From positions 95,425,784 through 95,489,783 of the forward strand of contig NC_072893.1 of the NCBI RefSeq assembly GCF_027943255.1: a DNA stretch of 64,000 bases, written 5' to 3'. This DNA is from Anastrepha obliqua. Its lineage: Eukaryota; Arthropoda; Insecta; Diptera; Tephritidae. The first letter of the stretch is position 1; the number at the start of each line of letters is the position of its first letter. This document shows, one piece after another, positions 34,528 to 44,861 of the stretch. Both the position numbers and the translations under genes were made by a program. The notes beneath the pieces are model-generated. The model was not told where the DNA came from. It did no database searches and saw only the letters and a program-made list of their open reading frames with translations.

Positions 34528-34689
34528 AATTTTACTACTTTGGTTGAATAAAATAATATTAAAACTCCTACGATGGATTGCAAAAAAAAAATGGTTGACG
34601 TTACAAACTAACGAAAATAACTGTAAATGTTTGACAGTTTCCATTTACCATAAATATGGAGAGTTGGTGTTGTAGGTAAGGCAGTTTAC

Positions 34690-35902
34690 TCATAACCACC
34701 GTCAGTGTTACCGCCACACTTCAACTGAAACCACTGAAGTTTTATATTAAAATTTATATACTTTATATGTTTACCCAAGCTCTGGAAAGGGGAAAAGGGA
34801 AAAATTATGATTTTTCTTTTTTGCCGCTGGAGCAGTTGTTCGCTGGCGAAAATACGACGTTCAACATCCCTTGGTTGTAACTCATAAGAAACCCAAGCCC
34901 CCTGTTTCTGAAGCATCCAAAGCATGCAATCGCTTGGAAATGGATTGGCGGGTAACTCCTAATTGAGCAATGCTTCTAATTCAGCGTCTTCGAAAGTTTT
35001 TGGCCTTCCTTCACGCGGACAGTCGTCAACAATAAAATCACCATCTTTGAAGCGACGGAACCAATCTCTGCACGATGTTTCTCTTAAGGCCAGGTTACCC
35101 TTGATTTGTGTGCTTTTTTAAATAAACTTTATTCATAGTACAAAATATATTTATTAATCAATTTTCTTACATGTGAAAAAACAAATATTAAATTGCTTAA
35201 AAAAATTTTTTTTTTTTTTTTTTTTCAAATGGTGGCTTTCAAAATGGCTGCTAAATTTTAGCTGATTCGTAGTTGGATGCCATCATATCTCGAAAACGAA
35301 TTATCTGAAAGTAAAAAATCAAACGGTTTCATCTTCTGTATTGAATTGGTTATAGCCGCAAGCAGAATCACAAACATTTATTGTTATTTAAAAAAATTAT
35401 AAACAATTAAAAGTGAAAAAATAGTGGCAAAAAATTCAAAAGTCCGCCATTTTGTTTTTTTTTATTAAAAATATTTGATTCTGCTTGCGGTCATAACCAA
35501 TTCAATACAGAAGATGAAACCGTTTGATTTTTTACTTTCAGATAATTCGTTTTCGAGATATGATGGCATCCAACTACGAATCAGCTAAAATTTAGCAGCC
35601 ATTTTGAAAGCCACCATTTGAAAAAAAAAAAAAAAAATTTTTTTTAAGCAATTTAATATTTGTTTTTTCACATGTAAAAAAATTGATTAATAAATATATT
35701 TTGTACTATGAATAAAGTTTATTTAAAAAAGCACACAAATCAAGGGTAACCTGGCCTTAAAGCAGCATCTCCATAAACTTTTTGTAGCTCTCGATGCGCT
35801 TCAGCCGCCGTTTTTTTTTCGCATGAAAGAGGAAGATCAACACTTCCCGCAAATGACGATTACTCGGCATAAAATCAGACATTTTCACAAAACCAAAAGT
35901 AT
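34690..35902 (-). mobile_element. Mariner (DD34D type) N-terminal half, split by a foldback insertion
   Basis: The minus strand starts near 35885 (MPSNRHLREVLIFLFH), and in a shifted frame gives TAAEAHRELQKVYGDAAL up to the TTAA at 35757. After the inserted 669 bp it resumes RETSCRDWFRRFKDGDF at about 35087, then PREGRPKTFEDAELEALL, and later SYELQPRDVERR and EQLLQRQKRK to about 34690. This is the helix-turn-helix region; the catalytic domain is missing. Frameshifts are present. The 5' side abuts the Harbinger element at 35903. Confidence 0.75.
35088..35756. mobile_element. 669-bp foldback element at a TTAA site
   Basis: Arms of roughly 270 bp are near-perfect reverse complements, starting GGCCAGGTTACCCTTGATTT on each end, with a loop near 35380-35470. 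TTAA flanks both ends (35084-35087, 35757-35760). Removing it with one TTAA restores codons for GDAALRETSC in the mariner it interrupts. The target preference suits piggyBac, Kolobok or Sola-type transposases, but no coding sequence remains to decide. The long arms would form a strong hairpin in DNA or RNA. Confidence 0.85.
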
Positions 35903-36870
35903 GGCCCTTATTATGAGCAACATTCAAACCATATTTAATGACGGCGTTCAAAAACTCTGAGGAAGGGTCTCCACAAAGGACATACAACAAACAACATGCT
36001 AAAGCGAGAAGTATCATTGAGAGAACAATTAGAGTCTTAAAGATGTTTGTTGCAGGCAAGAACTCTCCACTATTCTCAAAAAAAAAAAAACAACACAAAT
36101 TATTTGTGTGTGTGCAGCTTTGCACAACATTTGTCTGCTTTACAATGTTTAACTTCCGGCTGAAGAGATATCCGATGAGACCCTCAACGATGATGCTGGA
36201 AATATTGAAGTGGAGTCAAATAAGGGAGAAGCAGAAAACATAAGAAATTAAATTCTTAGAATATTATGAAAAAAACTAAAAAGTATTAAATAAAAACCTT
36301 TACTCCATAGTTTCTTTTTTATTTTTGTTATACATTTTCCTTATTCAAACATTCATGATTCAGCAGCCCATACCTGCCAAGGGAAAATAAAAATGTATTT
36401 CTACAAACATCACAAAAAAACCATTATTAACCTTAATCCATTTTGCTGCCGTTCTAACTGGTGGTCCCAATCAATTCAGCTCCGTTGTAAACTCCTCCCA
36501 TTTTTTTGCTGCTTGAACTTTTGTGTAAATCCTTTTTGCGAATTGTGGATTCTCTTCCATTAATGCGATCAGCCTTTCTAATTGCTGTTTGGTACTCACG
36601 ACTTTCGACCTGCATAAAATTAACAAAATTAGTGTATATTTATTATTTGGTTACTATAAAACAATAAATAATCGCAAACAACTTACATTTTAACTAATTT
36701 TCCCACAATACGCTACACAATCGACAGAAAAATTGCATTCGACTCTAAATTCGGTAAACAACGAAAATTTCGATAGAGTTGCATCGCTCATAATACCAAA
36801 TTGACATTCGATTTTCGATCTTCGACAACCAGCGAATATCGAAGATCGAATCTAACTCATAATAGGGGCC
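35903..36870 (+). mobile_element. Shortened PIF/Harbinger element with two opposed gene remnants
   Basis: Ends GGCCCTTATTATGAG on the left and, in reverse complement, GGCCCCTATTATGAG on the right are flanked by TAT. On the plus strand at 35938-36250 lies the C-terminal part of a HARBI1-like DDE nuclease (TYNKQHAKARSIIERTIRVL), frameshifted toward its end. On the minus strand at about 36620-36430 lies a Myb/MADF-like DNA-binding remnant (QQLERLIALMEENP, LGPPVRTAAKW) with a stop inside. Two separate proteins are normal for Harbinger. At 968 bp it has lost most of the nuclease gene. Confidence 0.72.
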
Positions 36871-36904
36871 TATATGATACCAAAACAAAATCACTAATGT
36901 GTCG

Positions 36905-36932
36905 CAGAGAACGTTAAATTTAACGTTCTCTG
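36905..36932. repeat. 28-bp perfect palindrome
   Basis: Both halves are exact reverse complements centred between 36918 and 36919; the left half is CAGAGAACGTTAAA. It lies 35 bp beyond the Harbinger right end. No function recognised. Confidence 0.9.
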
Positions 36933-38500
36933 TGTGTCGAAGCAGTTTGTTTACCATATGTCTAAGCTTGGTTTATGACGTTTAGGTTATGTTAGAATCG
37001 ACTAGCACACACTGCTGGCGGCAAATAGCGAGAACATAGTTGCAGACCTAATATATATTATATATAATTCAGAAATTTGAAAAAATTAAAATATACGAGC
37101 AAAGTTAATGAATGCAACTTTAACGAACTCTGAGTGAAAATCCCTAGTGAAAAAATTACAAATTAAGTTTAATTTTTACACACTACACATGATTAATTTA
37201 TTTGCCCAACAAGTTTTTCCAGATTTAACACCATTACAAATATTTTTATGGATGTACTTGAACGTGCTTAAAATATTTTAGGTATGTTTGTTTACATTTT
37301 CAGGGTTTTTAGCGAAATCTTCGCGCTCGCAGCTTTTTACAATATTTTTAATTAATATAATATTTTCATATTTTCATAAGAATCATACTTTTCATAACCA
37401 AAAATAGGAATTTATATACTATGTTTAATTAACAAAGTAAAAATGCGTACTAAGTTTGATGCTTAACTAAATTAGATTGTTGTATAATGTCTTTAAATCC
37501 ATATTAAGGAGTATATATTTTATATATATACAAATATATACATATATATATTGTTTGTAAATGAGTGAAATAGATTCTTACTAAAATTGTGTATAGCTGT
37601 ATATTAAATTGTAGCGTTTTAAATTTATTTTTCTGAAAATTATAGTATATATAAGTATAATTAGGTGCTTACATATGAGTGTCCGCATATGTAAACGACT
37701 GCTATAATACAATATGAAGGTACATAAATTTAAATATTCAGCATACACATACATATGTATTGATAAATACTATAGACCATACCAATAAACGAAATAAATT
37801 CAGCTCGAAAATAAGATCCTTATTTATTGGAAAGGCCTTTAGTATGCCATATACGAGTATAATTCTTATCTTTTTATGTATGCTCAAAAAATATTTGTTG
37901 TTTTCATAATTTTTTGTTAGGTTTTTATTATTAAGTAATCTACATAAATATATATATTACGTTTGATATTATTGTGTTTATTGTTGTTGTTGTCATTGAA
38001 TATTCCTTAAATATGTCTCGAATAAAGCATTGTCCATTATTTTCCCGCATTTCGTTATAGCACTACAGTAAATACATACATATGAATTCTTCTTATTAGC
38101 TGTTCGAGCTTGTATACGGATAATTAAAATTTTTTTAATAATATTTCTGTTTACCTCATTCGAAATGTAATTATCGTACTTACATGAATTATGATCGGTA
38201 AAAATAATTTAACTATTTAATTAATATGAAAAATACTTACTTAAAAAAAATTAAAAATAATTAAAATAATAATAACAATATTATGTATGTATTTCCACCT
38301 TTAGTAGAACGCTTCTAGCCTAACTGAAGAAAAAATTGTATAAATTGTGTATGTATCACTCTTTAACTAAAAAAACGCTCATCGGAAATTGCCTTTAATT
38401 GATCGAAAAATTGATTTTATCCGCAACTGTTCATAACCAAATTTAAAATTGCGCGCTTATCGCTTCAATTTTAAGCGCAGATACAACACTGCTACTATAT
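36933..38500. other. AT-rich spacer
   Basis: Long AT-rich sequence with many TATATA runs and A-runs. No gene, transposon end or RNA gene was recognised. Confidence 0.4.
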
Positions 38501-38506
38501 GTAATA

Positions 38507-38756
38507 GGTCTATGGATAAGTTCGTGCGGTTTTACAACAGATGGCGTAACTTGATTATTATTCCATCGATCCACATTTCCAAACATTCATTGGAGAGCTA
38601 CTGTCGTAAGGCACAAACGTCAGTATAAGTTTTTTATTTGAAGCGTAAACAAAAAGCATATTTGCGCGTTTCGAAAAACATTTCGTGCTTAAGCTTATAC
38701 CGTTATAACAATTACCGGTAAATTGCTACTCATTTGTTCTGTACCGCTACTAATGA
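38507..38756 (+). mobile_element. Single mariner end
   Basis: GGTCTATGGATAAGTTCGTG resembles the terminal repeat of the mariner at 3811 (GGTCAGTCCATAAGTTCGTG). The leader-like sequence that follows (TTTTTATTTGAAGCGTAAAC) is typical of mariner 5' regions. No transposase or second end was found; the element at 38757 begins where coding sequence would be expected. Confidence 0.5.
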
Positions 38757-39785
38757 ATATAAGTCCCGATTTACACGAGGAGACATCTAGAAATGAAACA
38801 TTTTGTTCACGGGCGAAGGACGGTCGGGGAAGAGAGAAGGGATTTTGTCTCCCGTACTCGGCGACACGCTTTGTGTTTATCCGTATTTTCAATGTTGAAA
38901 TTGGCTGCAAACAATTTTTTTGACGCTTGCTTCATTCGTTTTCTTCTTTTGTGGAAGAAAGTTCTAAGTTATGTGTTGGTTTTCAATCAAACGGAAGATA
39001 ACAACGATGACAAACATCCGAACGCTGCTTGGGAAATACACGATTATATTTGCTAGTAAAGTAGGTATAATTTAAAATAGTTATGGGACATGTGTATGCT
39101 GATTTCTAATTTTTCCCTGCATTTCTAGATGAAAAATAAAAAAAATAAATAATTGGCGCGTACACTTCTGTTAGGTGTTTGGCCGAGCTCCTCCTCCTAT
39201 TTGTGGTGTGCGTCTGTTGTTCCACAAATGGAGGGACCTACAGTTTCAAGCCGACTCCGAACGGCAGATATTTTTATGAGGAGCTTTTTCATGGCAGAAA
39301 TACACTCGGAGGTTTGCTGTTGCCTGCCGAGGGGCGACCGCTATTAGAAAAATGTTTTTATTAATTTTGCTTTCACCGAGATTCGAACCAACGACCTCTC
39401 TGTGAATTCCGAATGGTAATCAAGCACCAACCCATTCGGCTATGGCGAATTTAATTAATTATTTACATATGAAGTATTTTTAATTTAATTTTTTTTTATT
39501 CAAGTATAAGAATTTATAAATATATTTCAATAAAAAAAAACAACAAATTATTTATTATTTAACCAGTTTGCATTTTTCATTCATATATTTAAGAAACTGT
39601 TGTCGAACGCTCTCTGCTTTACATGTAAGCGCGTGCTAGAATACATCCGAACCAGACGATGCTAAAGTATTAAATGTCAAAATGTTGCCGAAAACAATTT
39701 TGCCCGTGTGGTCGCGAATGAGACATCACAAGAGAATTTGCAGTGTCTCCCTTCCAGATGTCTCCTCGTTTAAATCGGGACTAAT
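38757..39785. mobile_element. Unclassified element bounded by about 27-bp inverted repeats
   Basis: AGTCCCGATTTACACGAGGA on the left matches, in reverse complement, AGTCCCGATTTAAACGAGGA on the right, and both continue GACATCT. No convincing target duplication was found. The interior has no recognised transposase; a tRNA-derived SINE occupies 39156-39450. Without the SINE it would be roughly 730 bp. A non-autonomous DNA transposon is likely. Confidence 0.55.
39156..39450 (-). mobile_element. tRNA-derived SINE, copy 2
   Basis: Reverse complement of the copies at 12006 and 49866. B box in reverse near 39375-39387 (GAGATTCGAACC) and A-box-like sequence near 39430-39445 (CCCATTCGGCTA). It retains the GGCGCGTACAC tail block that copy 1 lacks. 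It sits inside the inverted-repeat element at 38757-39785. Confidence 0.8.
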
Positions 39786-40564
39786 ATGCTAGCGTTTGAG
39801 CTGACGTAATTCCCGATTTTTGTTTACTTCCTCCGTTTAGAAACAACTTTGTTTTTCCTATTATCTTCTTTGTTTACATTAACTTAGCATCGTTTTGTTT
39901 ACCAATTTTCATTATTTTGACAATATCTTCTAAGTTCTCTCCCACAACTCATCTAGAGTTACATACGTCATTATAAAGTTACGTTCCTTTTTCCATTTCA
40001 ATCTACGCAGAGTGGGAGTTTTAATACTGAAAACAGTGAAAAACGTACGCAGTCCCTTACCGTAGCCCCTAACGAGCACAAAAACTCATCCCGTGAGTTA
40101 TCAATACATCGGTTTGTGTGTGTATGTGTTTGGTTGTATCTACACAATGTTGCCATTGATATTTTTGCTTACACACTTTTTCACACATCCGCGTTATCAG
40201 TTACAATTTTTCATTGTTTAATAAACCAAAGCCAAAAACCAACAAATGCAGATAGTTCATTTATCTATAATTAACATTATTCAACAGTGTTTTTAAGTTA
40301 TTTTAATAAAAATTATAATTTTTCTAAGTTTATTTTGTAAATGATTTCGAAATGTACTGATTGGCAACACTGTTTGGTGAGAGAGCCATCAGCTGACAGG
40401 GTATTACGGGAATTTTTAAATATCGTGAAATAAAATCTACGATACTACGATACGGAAGGAAGGAATTTTTCATTTACATGGGGTTCTCATTAGTTTGATC
40501 GTAACAGCTGACAGGGGATTGCGTTTACGTCGTTCACTGTTTTCAGCATAACACGTAAATCCAC
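39786..40564. other. Spacer
   Basis: No gene found. CAGCTGACAGGGTATTACGG (near 40390) and the related CAGCTGACAGGGGATTGCG (near 40505) form a diverged short direct repeat. Confidence 0.4.
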
Positions 40565-40765
40565 ATCCTTTGTTAGGTGCACGACCGAGCTTTTACTTGA
40601 AATTGTTGGTACGTTTCTCCAAATACAATTGATGAGAAGCTCTTTCATGGCCTAAAAGCGTTCTGAGATTTGTCATTGCTGGCCGAAGTTCTATCGCTAT
40701 AATGAAAACATTTTTCATTCACTTGATGTTTCATGTTCACAGTGAGTAATCGAATTTGGAACCAA
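40565..40765 (-). mobile_element. Very degenerate tRNA-derived SINE, copy 3
   Basis: Ordered matches to the other copies in minus orientation: GTTAGGTGCACGACCGAGCT, GATGAGAAGCTCTTTCATGG, GTCATTGCTGGCCGAAG, GAAAACATTTTTC, then a remnant B-box region near GGAACCAACC. Much lower identity than the other three indicates an older insertion. Confidence 0.6.
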
Positions 40766-41329
40766 CCGAATGGTTACGCACAGCTCAACCACGTGAGCTG
40801 TGACGGCCGGAATTGGCGATACATAGTCCATCAAATGCTGCCAGTAATTAACGTTTTCTGTGCCAGCAACTTAAGGACTTTTTTGCTGCCTTATACTCTA
40901 CTAGCCATTGCAGATGCAGTTGGGGAGATGGAGATCGAGAATTACCTATGTGTGTCTGGGAATTTATGGACGGAAACGGTGTATCGCCAATACCAAATTC
41001 AAATCAAGTACTTGTAGTATGCGTTTAGCTAAAAAGCACATATGTATACTAAGAGCTAATGAATACTGGGTACACACCAGAGACCTGCATGGCTCACTGT
41101 TTTCTTGAGTTGTTCATACGCTAAATTTCTTGCTCACATTCAGTCAATTGAACCAAAATATTTGGTCAAGTGCAGTCAGCTCATGCAGGCGAACGCGTAG
41201 TTCAGCTCAGTCAACACGTATGATCTAATGTCTTCGGCTCAAATCTAATCATTGAACAAAAAGCAGCATTTGGCCTTTGGTGACGGTCAACATTGTTTGA
41301 CAAGAACTTTATATGTGTGCGTGTCGGCT
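40766..41329. other. Spacer
   Basis: Short open frames near 40733-41108 have no recognisable homology. No transposon ends identified. Confidence 0.35.
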
Positions 41330-41425
41330 GATTGACGCTAATATCAAAAATTTTTGATTTTCATCATTCAAAAGCCGACAACAAGTATGTGTGACACGAC
41401 GACACCCGACTGCACTAACACACAC
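41330..41425. mobile_element. Palindromic MITE, copy 2 (partial)
   Basis: TATATGTGTGCGTGTCGGCT, then GACGCTAATATCAAAAATTT and AAAAGCCGACAACAAGTATG correspond to the reverse complement of the centre of the MITE at 10337-10541. The outer arms are diverged. Confidence 0.6.
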
Positions 41426-41483
41426 AAAGCTCAGTCAAGCATGCTGGTACGTCTCCCGAGGCCAATAGAATGAAATTAGCATC

Positions 41484-41990
41484 GGCCTTTGCGTTCAAAC
41501 GATCAAACTTGTTCAAAGAAGTAATTGTCATCATTGTAAATAGCACATGTTCGAGCAAACGAGCGTTGGCGTACAATGTACGCTGTAAATTGCATTTCGT
41601 ATTTGAAAGGATTAGTTGGCTCCAGCAATGTTTCCTTATTTACATCATTTTCTTTCGTGTTTTATTATAAGTTTTAAGAAAAAAAAACAAATATGAAAAT
41701 ATAGTGTTTTTGCTTTAAAATTTTGCTTTTACTTTGCTATCGTTAGTTACAAGCAAAAACTCATGCGGGATCATACGTGTTCAAACCGGCTCATTTGGCT
41801 CTATAGCCCTTTTATTTTTGTTCAAAAAAATGAATGTATAGCCGAACGAGCAAATACCCGAAACGGCTGCTATGAAGACGATTGGTGATAACATCGGAGA
41901 GCTAAAACGCAGCACATGATTTGATTGAGCTGAAATAAACAATGACAATAACTTATTTGAACAAGTTCGATCGTTTGAACGCAAAGGCCT
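41484..41990. mobile_element. Foldback element with about 55-bp arms
   Basis: GGCCTTTGCGTTCAAACGAT followed by an AAACTTGTTCAAA block on the left matches, in reverse complement, 41930-41990 on the right with a few changes. No target duplication seen and no coding content. Class undetermined. Confidence 0.55.
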
Positions 41991-42034
41991 GTTTTTTTGT
42001 TCAAGTGAAGCGTATGCATGTTTTACACTGAGCC

Positions 42035-42260
42035 CAAGGTGGATTTAATAAGGTGACAGCATTCACCCAGCTGAATTTTGCGCCGTAGGTATGGCTTACG
42101 TCAAAATGATATGCTTTGTTTGTATGTATTGGTATGTTTACATTCGTATGTTTACATTTGCTTGCTGATTTTGACATGATGCTTGCACCAAACGCAACAA
42201 CAAATACATGTAGGGTTTTACTTATATGTGTTTGCTGTCACCTGTAATAAATTCGCCTTG
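42035..42260. mobile_element. 226-bp hAT-type MITE with 8-bp target duplication
   Basis: Ends CAAGGTGGATTTA and CAAGGCGAATTTA (reverse complement), each followed shortly by AGGTGACAGCA. ACTGAGCC flanks both ends (42027-42034, 42261-42268). An 8-bp duplication and CAAGG-type ends fit the hAT superfamily. It has no coding sequence. Confidence 0.8.
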
Positions 42261-42319
42261 ACTGAGCCGGTGCAGTTCTCTGGTACACACTCTATTTGAG
42301 TTCTTTTCTACAACAGACT

Positions 42320-42520
42320 GTAAATTTGTTTAAGCTTAGCTAAGGGGTTTATGCTGTTTATGTACCCTCTTATTCCTCACTTTCAACTGCAGCATTCGTT
42401 GCATTGTTGAGCTTGTTCATCACAAACTAATTTGGCCGCACACAACTGTATCTTGCAATTTTTAATTCTTTTAGTATACCATGTGCGCCACATGTATTTT
42501 CAATATTTTCCTCGGCATTC
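42320..42520 (-). pseudogene. Partial decayed copy of the MYCBP-like gene
   Basis: Sequence here lines up in order with 34100-34335 of the intact gene and its stop-side flank: TTTGTTTAAGCTTAGCT, CTCACTTTCAACTGCAGCAT, GCATTGTTGAGCTTGTTC, ATCTTGCAATT, CTTTTAGTATACCA and TATTTTCAATATTTTC. The match stops before the N-terminal half, and short deletions break the frame. Part of the 3' flank is included, so it arose as a DNA segment or processed transcript carrying the 3' end; no poly(A) is visible. It is not functional. Confidence 0.75.
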
Positions 42521-42544
42521 TATTTGATACTAGATCGGTATCGA

Positions 42545-43437
42545 TTGGAAATTTGAGTAGAAAAAATAGCCGACAGGCAATTCAGTCTGCTTACTAAAGA
42601 CTATCCGTCAAGACCACTCCAGACAGAAATATCAGATGGAGCAAACTGTGATTTTTTTAACTATCATTATTGATGCCATGAATTAATCCTTGTTCACCTA
42701 ATTGATCTAAAATTATATTAGAAAAATATAATATAATTCTTGAATATTTTTTTAGAACTCATAAGTTGATCTTCTAAAAAAGGTTGCCTCCAATGTTTTC
42801 TCCTTTTGTTAAGCAGGCACATAAATACATGGTTTTTGCTAATCATCGTCTACTTTGCTGATTCTACTCTACGCTATTCCATAAAGTGTGAATAGTACCA
42901 TATTTATGCTTGAAATGTGTAATCACTTGCAAGTTAGCGAAGTCTGATTCATAATGAGTTTATGAAATTTTTTCTACAACATTCTCGATCTTATGGTATT
43001 CGCAAGTGAGAGGATAATTGTTATAAATATTTGTTAGTGTAGTAGATAGTATTTAGTTTAGTAATTTAAATAGGTATTTTTGGTATGGATGCTGTTTATT
43101 TTGTACATTTGAACGATTTGTCTTTGTTGTTTTTCTTTTTTTTTTCGTGATATGAGCTGAAAAATTTATGTACAAGTACCTAAAAATTGTAATTCAAAGC
43201 GATAATTTTTTATAACCTCCTCAAAAGTTGGTGCAACCTGTGATTTACTTCAAGATACATTTGTAGACTGGATTTCTAGGATTTATGCTATCGATTATTT
43301 TGTAATGATGTTCAACATTTAGTGGATATGCAGTGGGTTTGACAACGATATAATAGTGTTCTCTCTTCATAAGTGACTTGTTTTTAATTCCAGTTTCATT
43401 GACATCCCACCATAGTTATGCCGTCTATGCATGCACT
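42545..43437. other. Spacer and 3' flank of the K2P channel gene
   Basis: AT-rich sequence immediately downstream of the minus-strand channel stop codon; part is probably 3' UTR. No other gene recognised. Confidence 0.4.
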
Positions 43438-44680
43438 CTATGGCACTCTCATGTCACTATTGAGCGACGACGGTGCTTCATCGGGACTGGGTGAATCGTC
43501 ACCATGTGGCCGTATACGTACTATCGCGCGCCTAGTGTCCTCATCACGATGTGGCATATACAGACCAGATGGCCCGGAATAGCAGGTTGTATTGTTGCTA
43601 GATAAGCGCAATTTCTCCGTTTCACCATTTGTGCTCTCAGTGAAGAGTTGACCAAGATTTAATTGCGGTATATCATAGAAGATTGTCAATACAAACATCA
43701 TTGCAATGAGACCTAAAGGGAAGTTTGGGAGAAATATACTCATTTTAGTAAACACACACATTTTAGCTAATTTTGTATTAATTATAATATTTTGATTCTT
43801 AACGCACCACATATCAAGTAAGAGCTTATAAATATTTTATACATCGAACGATTGTCAATGGTTACCCCGTCGCCGGGAATGTAATCGCCTAAGCCAATAG
43901 TTGTCAGCGAAATAAAACAATAGTAGAACGCATCCAAAACACCCCAGGTCGGTTCGATATAAGCGAAAATAGCCGTTGGTATAGCGAAGAATACGATAAT
44001 CACAATTATAGCTAAAATTGTACAAAGTAGGAAAAAATGTTCAGTATGTATGTATATATATATATATAGAATATCCAAACTCCTTACACCCACTTACCAA
44101 CAATACTCAGATGCAGCAAACGTATATTGAAGGGCTGATAGAGATGACCCAATTTGGAATTTAAAGTGCCCAACAACCAGCTTGCCGGTACCAATAGACG
44201 CTCCACCATTGCGCTCAATAACACCAACGTGAGTGGAATGCCAATTGCCGCATAAATTATGCAAAATATTTTTCCCGTTTGGCTAAGTGGTGTTACATGA
44301 CCATATCCTGTGTATAGGTAAACATATTTTAAATGCAAAAACCAAAAAGTATAACTTTTACTACACCAATGATTATATAAATATGTATATGAGCATGTAT
44401 ACATGTATATTCTGCAGGCGTAATGAACAATTCAAACAACAAAGAACAAAAATTAAAATGCAGAAAATAATAATGATAATGTAATCTGCTTGTACATAAA
44501 AGTGCATAAAACATATGAAAATAGGTTGAAGACACCCACCGATTGTTGTTATCACGGTGCTGGAGAAGAAGAATGCCTGACCAAAGCTCCAGTTCATTTC
44601 ATTTGTGGCATTGCGCAATGGTGATATGCCGCGATCGTTAGCCGTAATCACAGCGTTGAGAAATTCTTCGAGATCTTCGT
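43438..44680 (-). CDS. Two-pore-domain potassium channel (TWIK-like), last four exons
   Basis: Exons on the minus strand: 44680-44540, 44307-44098, 44011-43808 and 43712-43438, all with GT-AG introns in frame. The first encodes an extracellular cap segment with an N-glycosylation site (NAT) and the first pore helix, joining into TVITTIGYGHVTPLS, a canonical potassium selectivity filter. TM2 follows (GKIFCIIYAAIGIPLTLVLL), then a cytosolic loop, TM3, the second pore (SLTTIGLGDYIPGD) and TM4 (YLICGLIAMMFVLTIFYDI). The C-terminal tail is short, about 80 residues. K2P channels set background potassium conductance at the plasma membrane as dimers. The exon with the N-terminus and TM1 was not found, and the intron or flank upstream holds a foldback element (44862-45721). 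The exons seen are undamaged. Confidence 0.88.
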
Positions 44681-44861
44681 CTACGTAAATGAATTAAAAA
44701 AACAAAAAGGATTATAAATTAAATGGGCGCACAATAATATTGTAATGAGATCAATGCAATAAGTATAAGTAATAAAAGTGTTCATAATTGATTAATTTAA
44801 TTCAGAAATAAATAAATACACACATGCACATGTTACATAGAAGCCTTTGGCAAATGCATAT

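Noticed and set aside
34175..34675. 166-codon plus-strand frame opposite the MYCBP-like gene
   Set aside because: Serine-rich antisense shadow of the real minus-strand gene.
38723..39056. Overlapping plus-strand open frames as genes
   Set aside because: They start in the terminal inverted repeat of a transposon-like element and have no recognisable domain.
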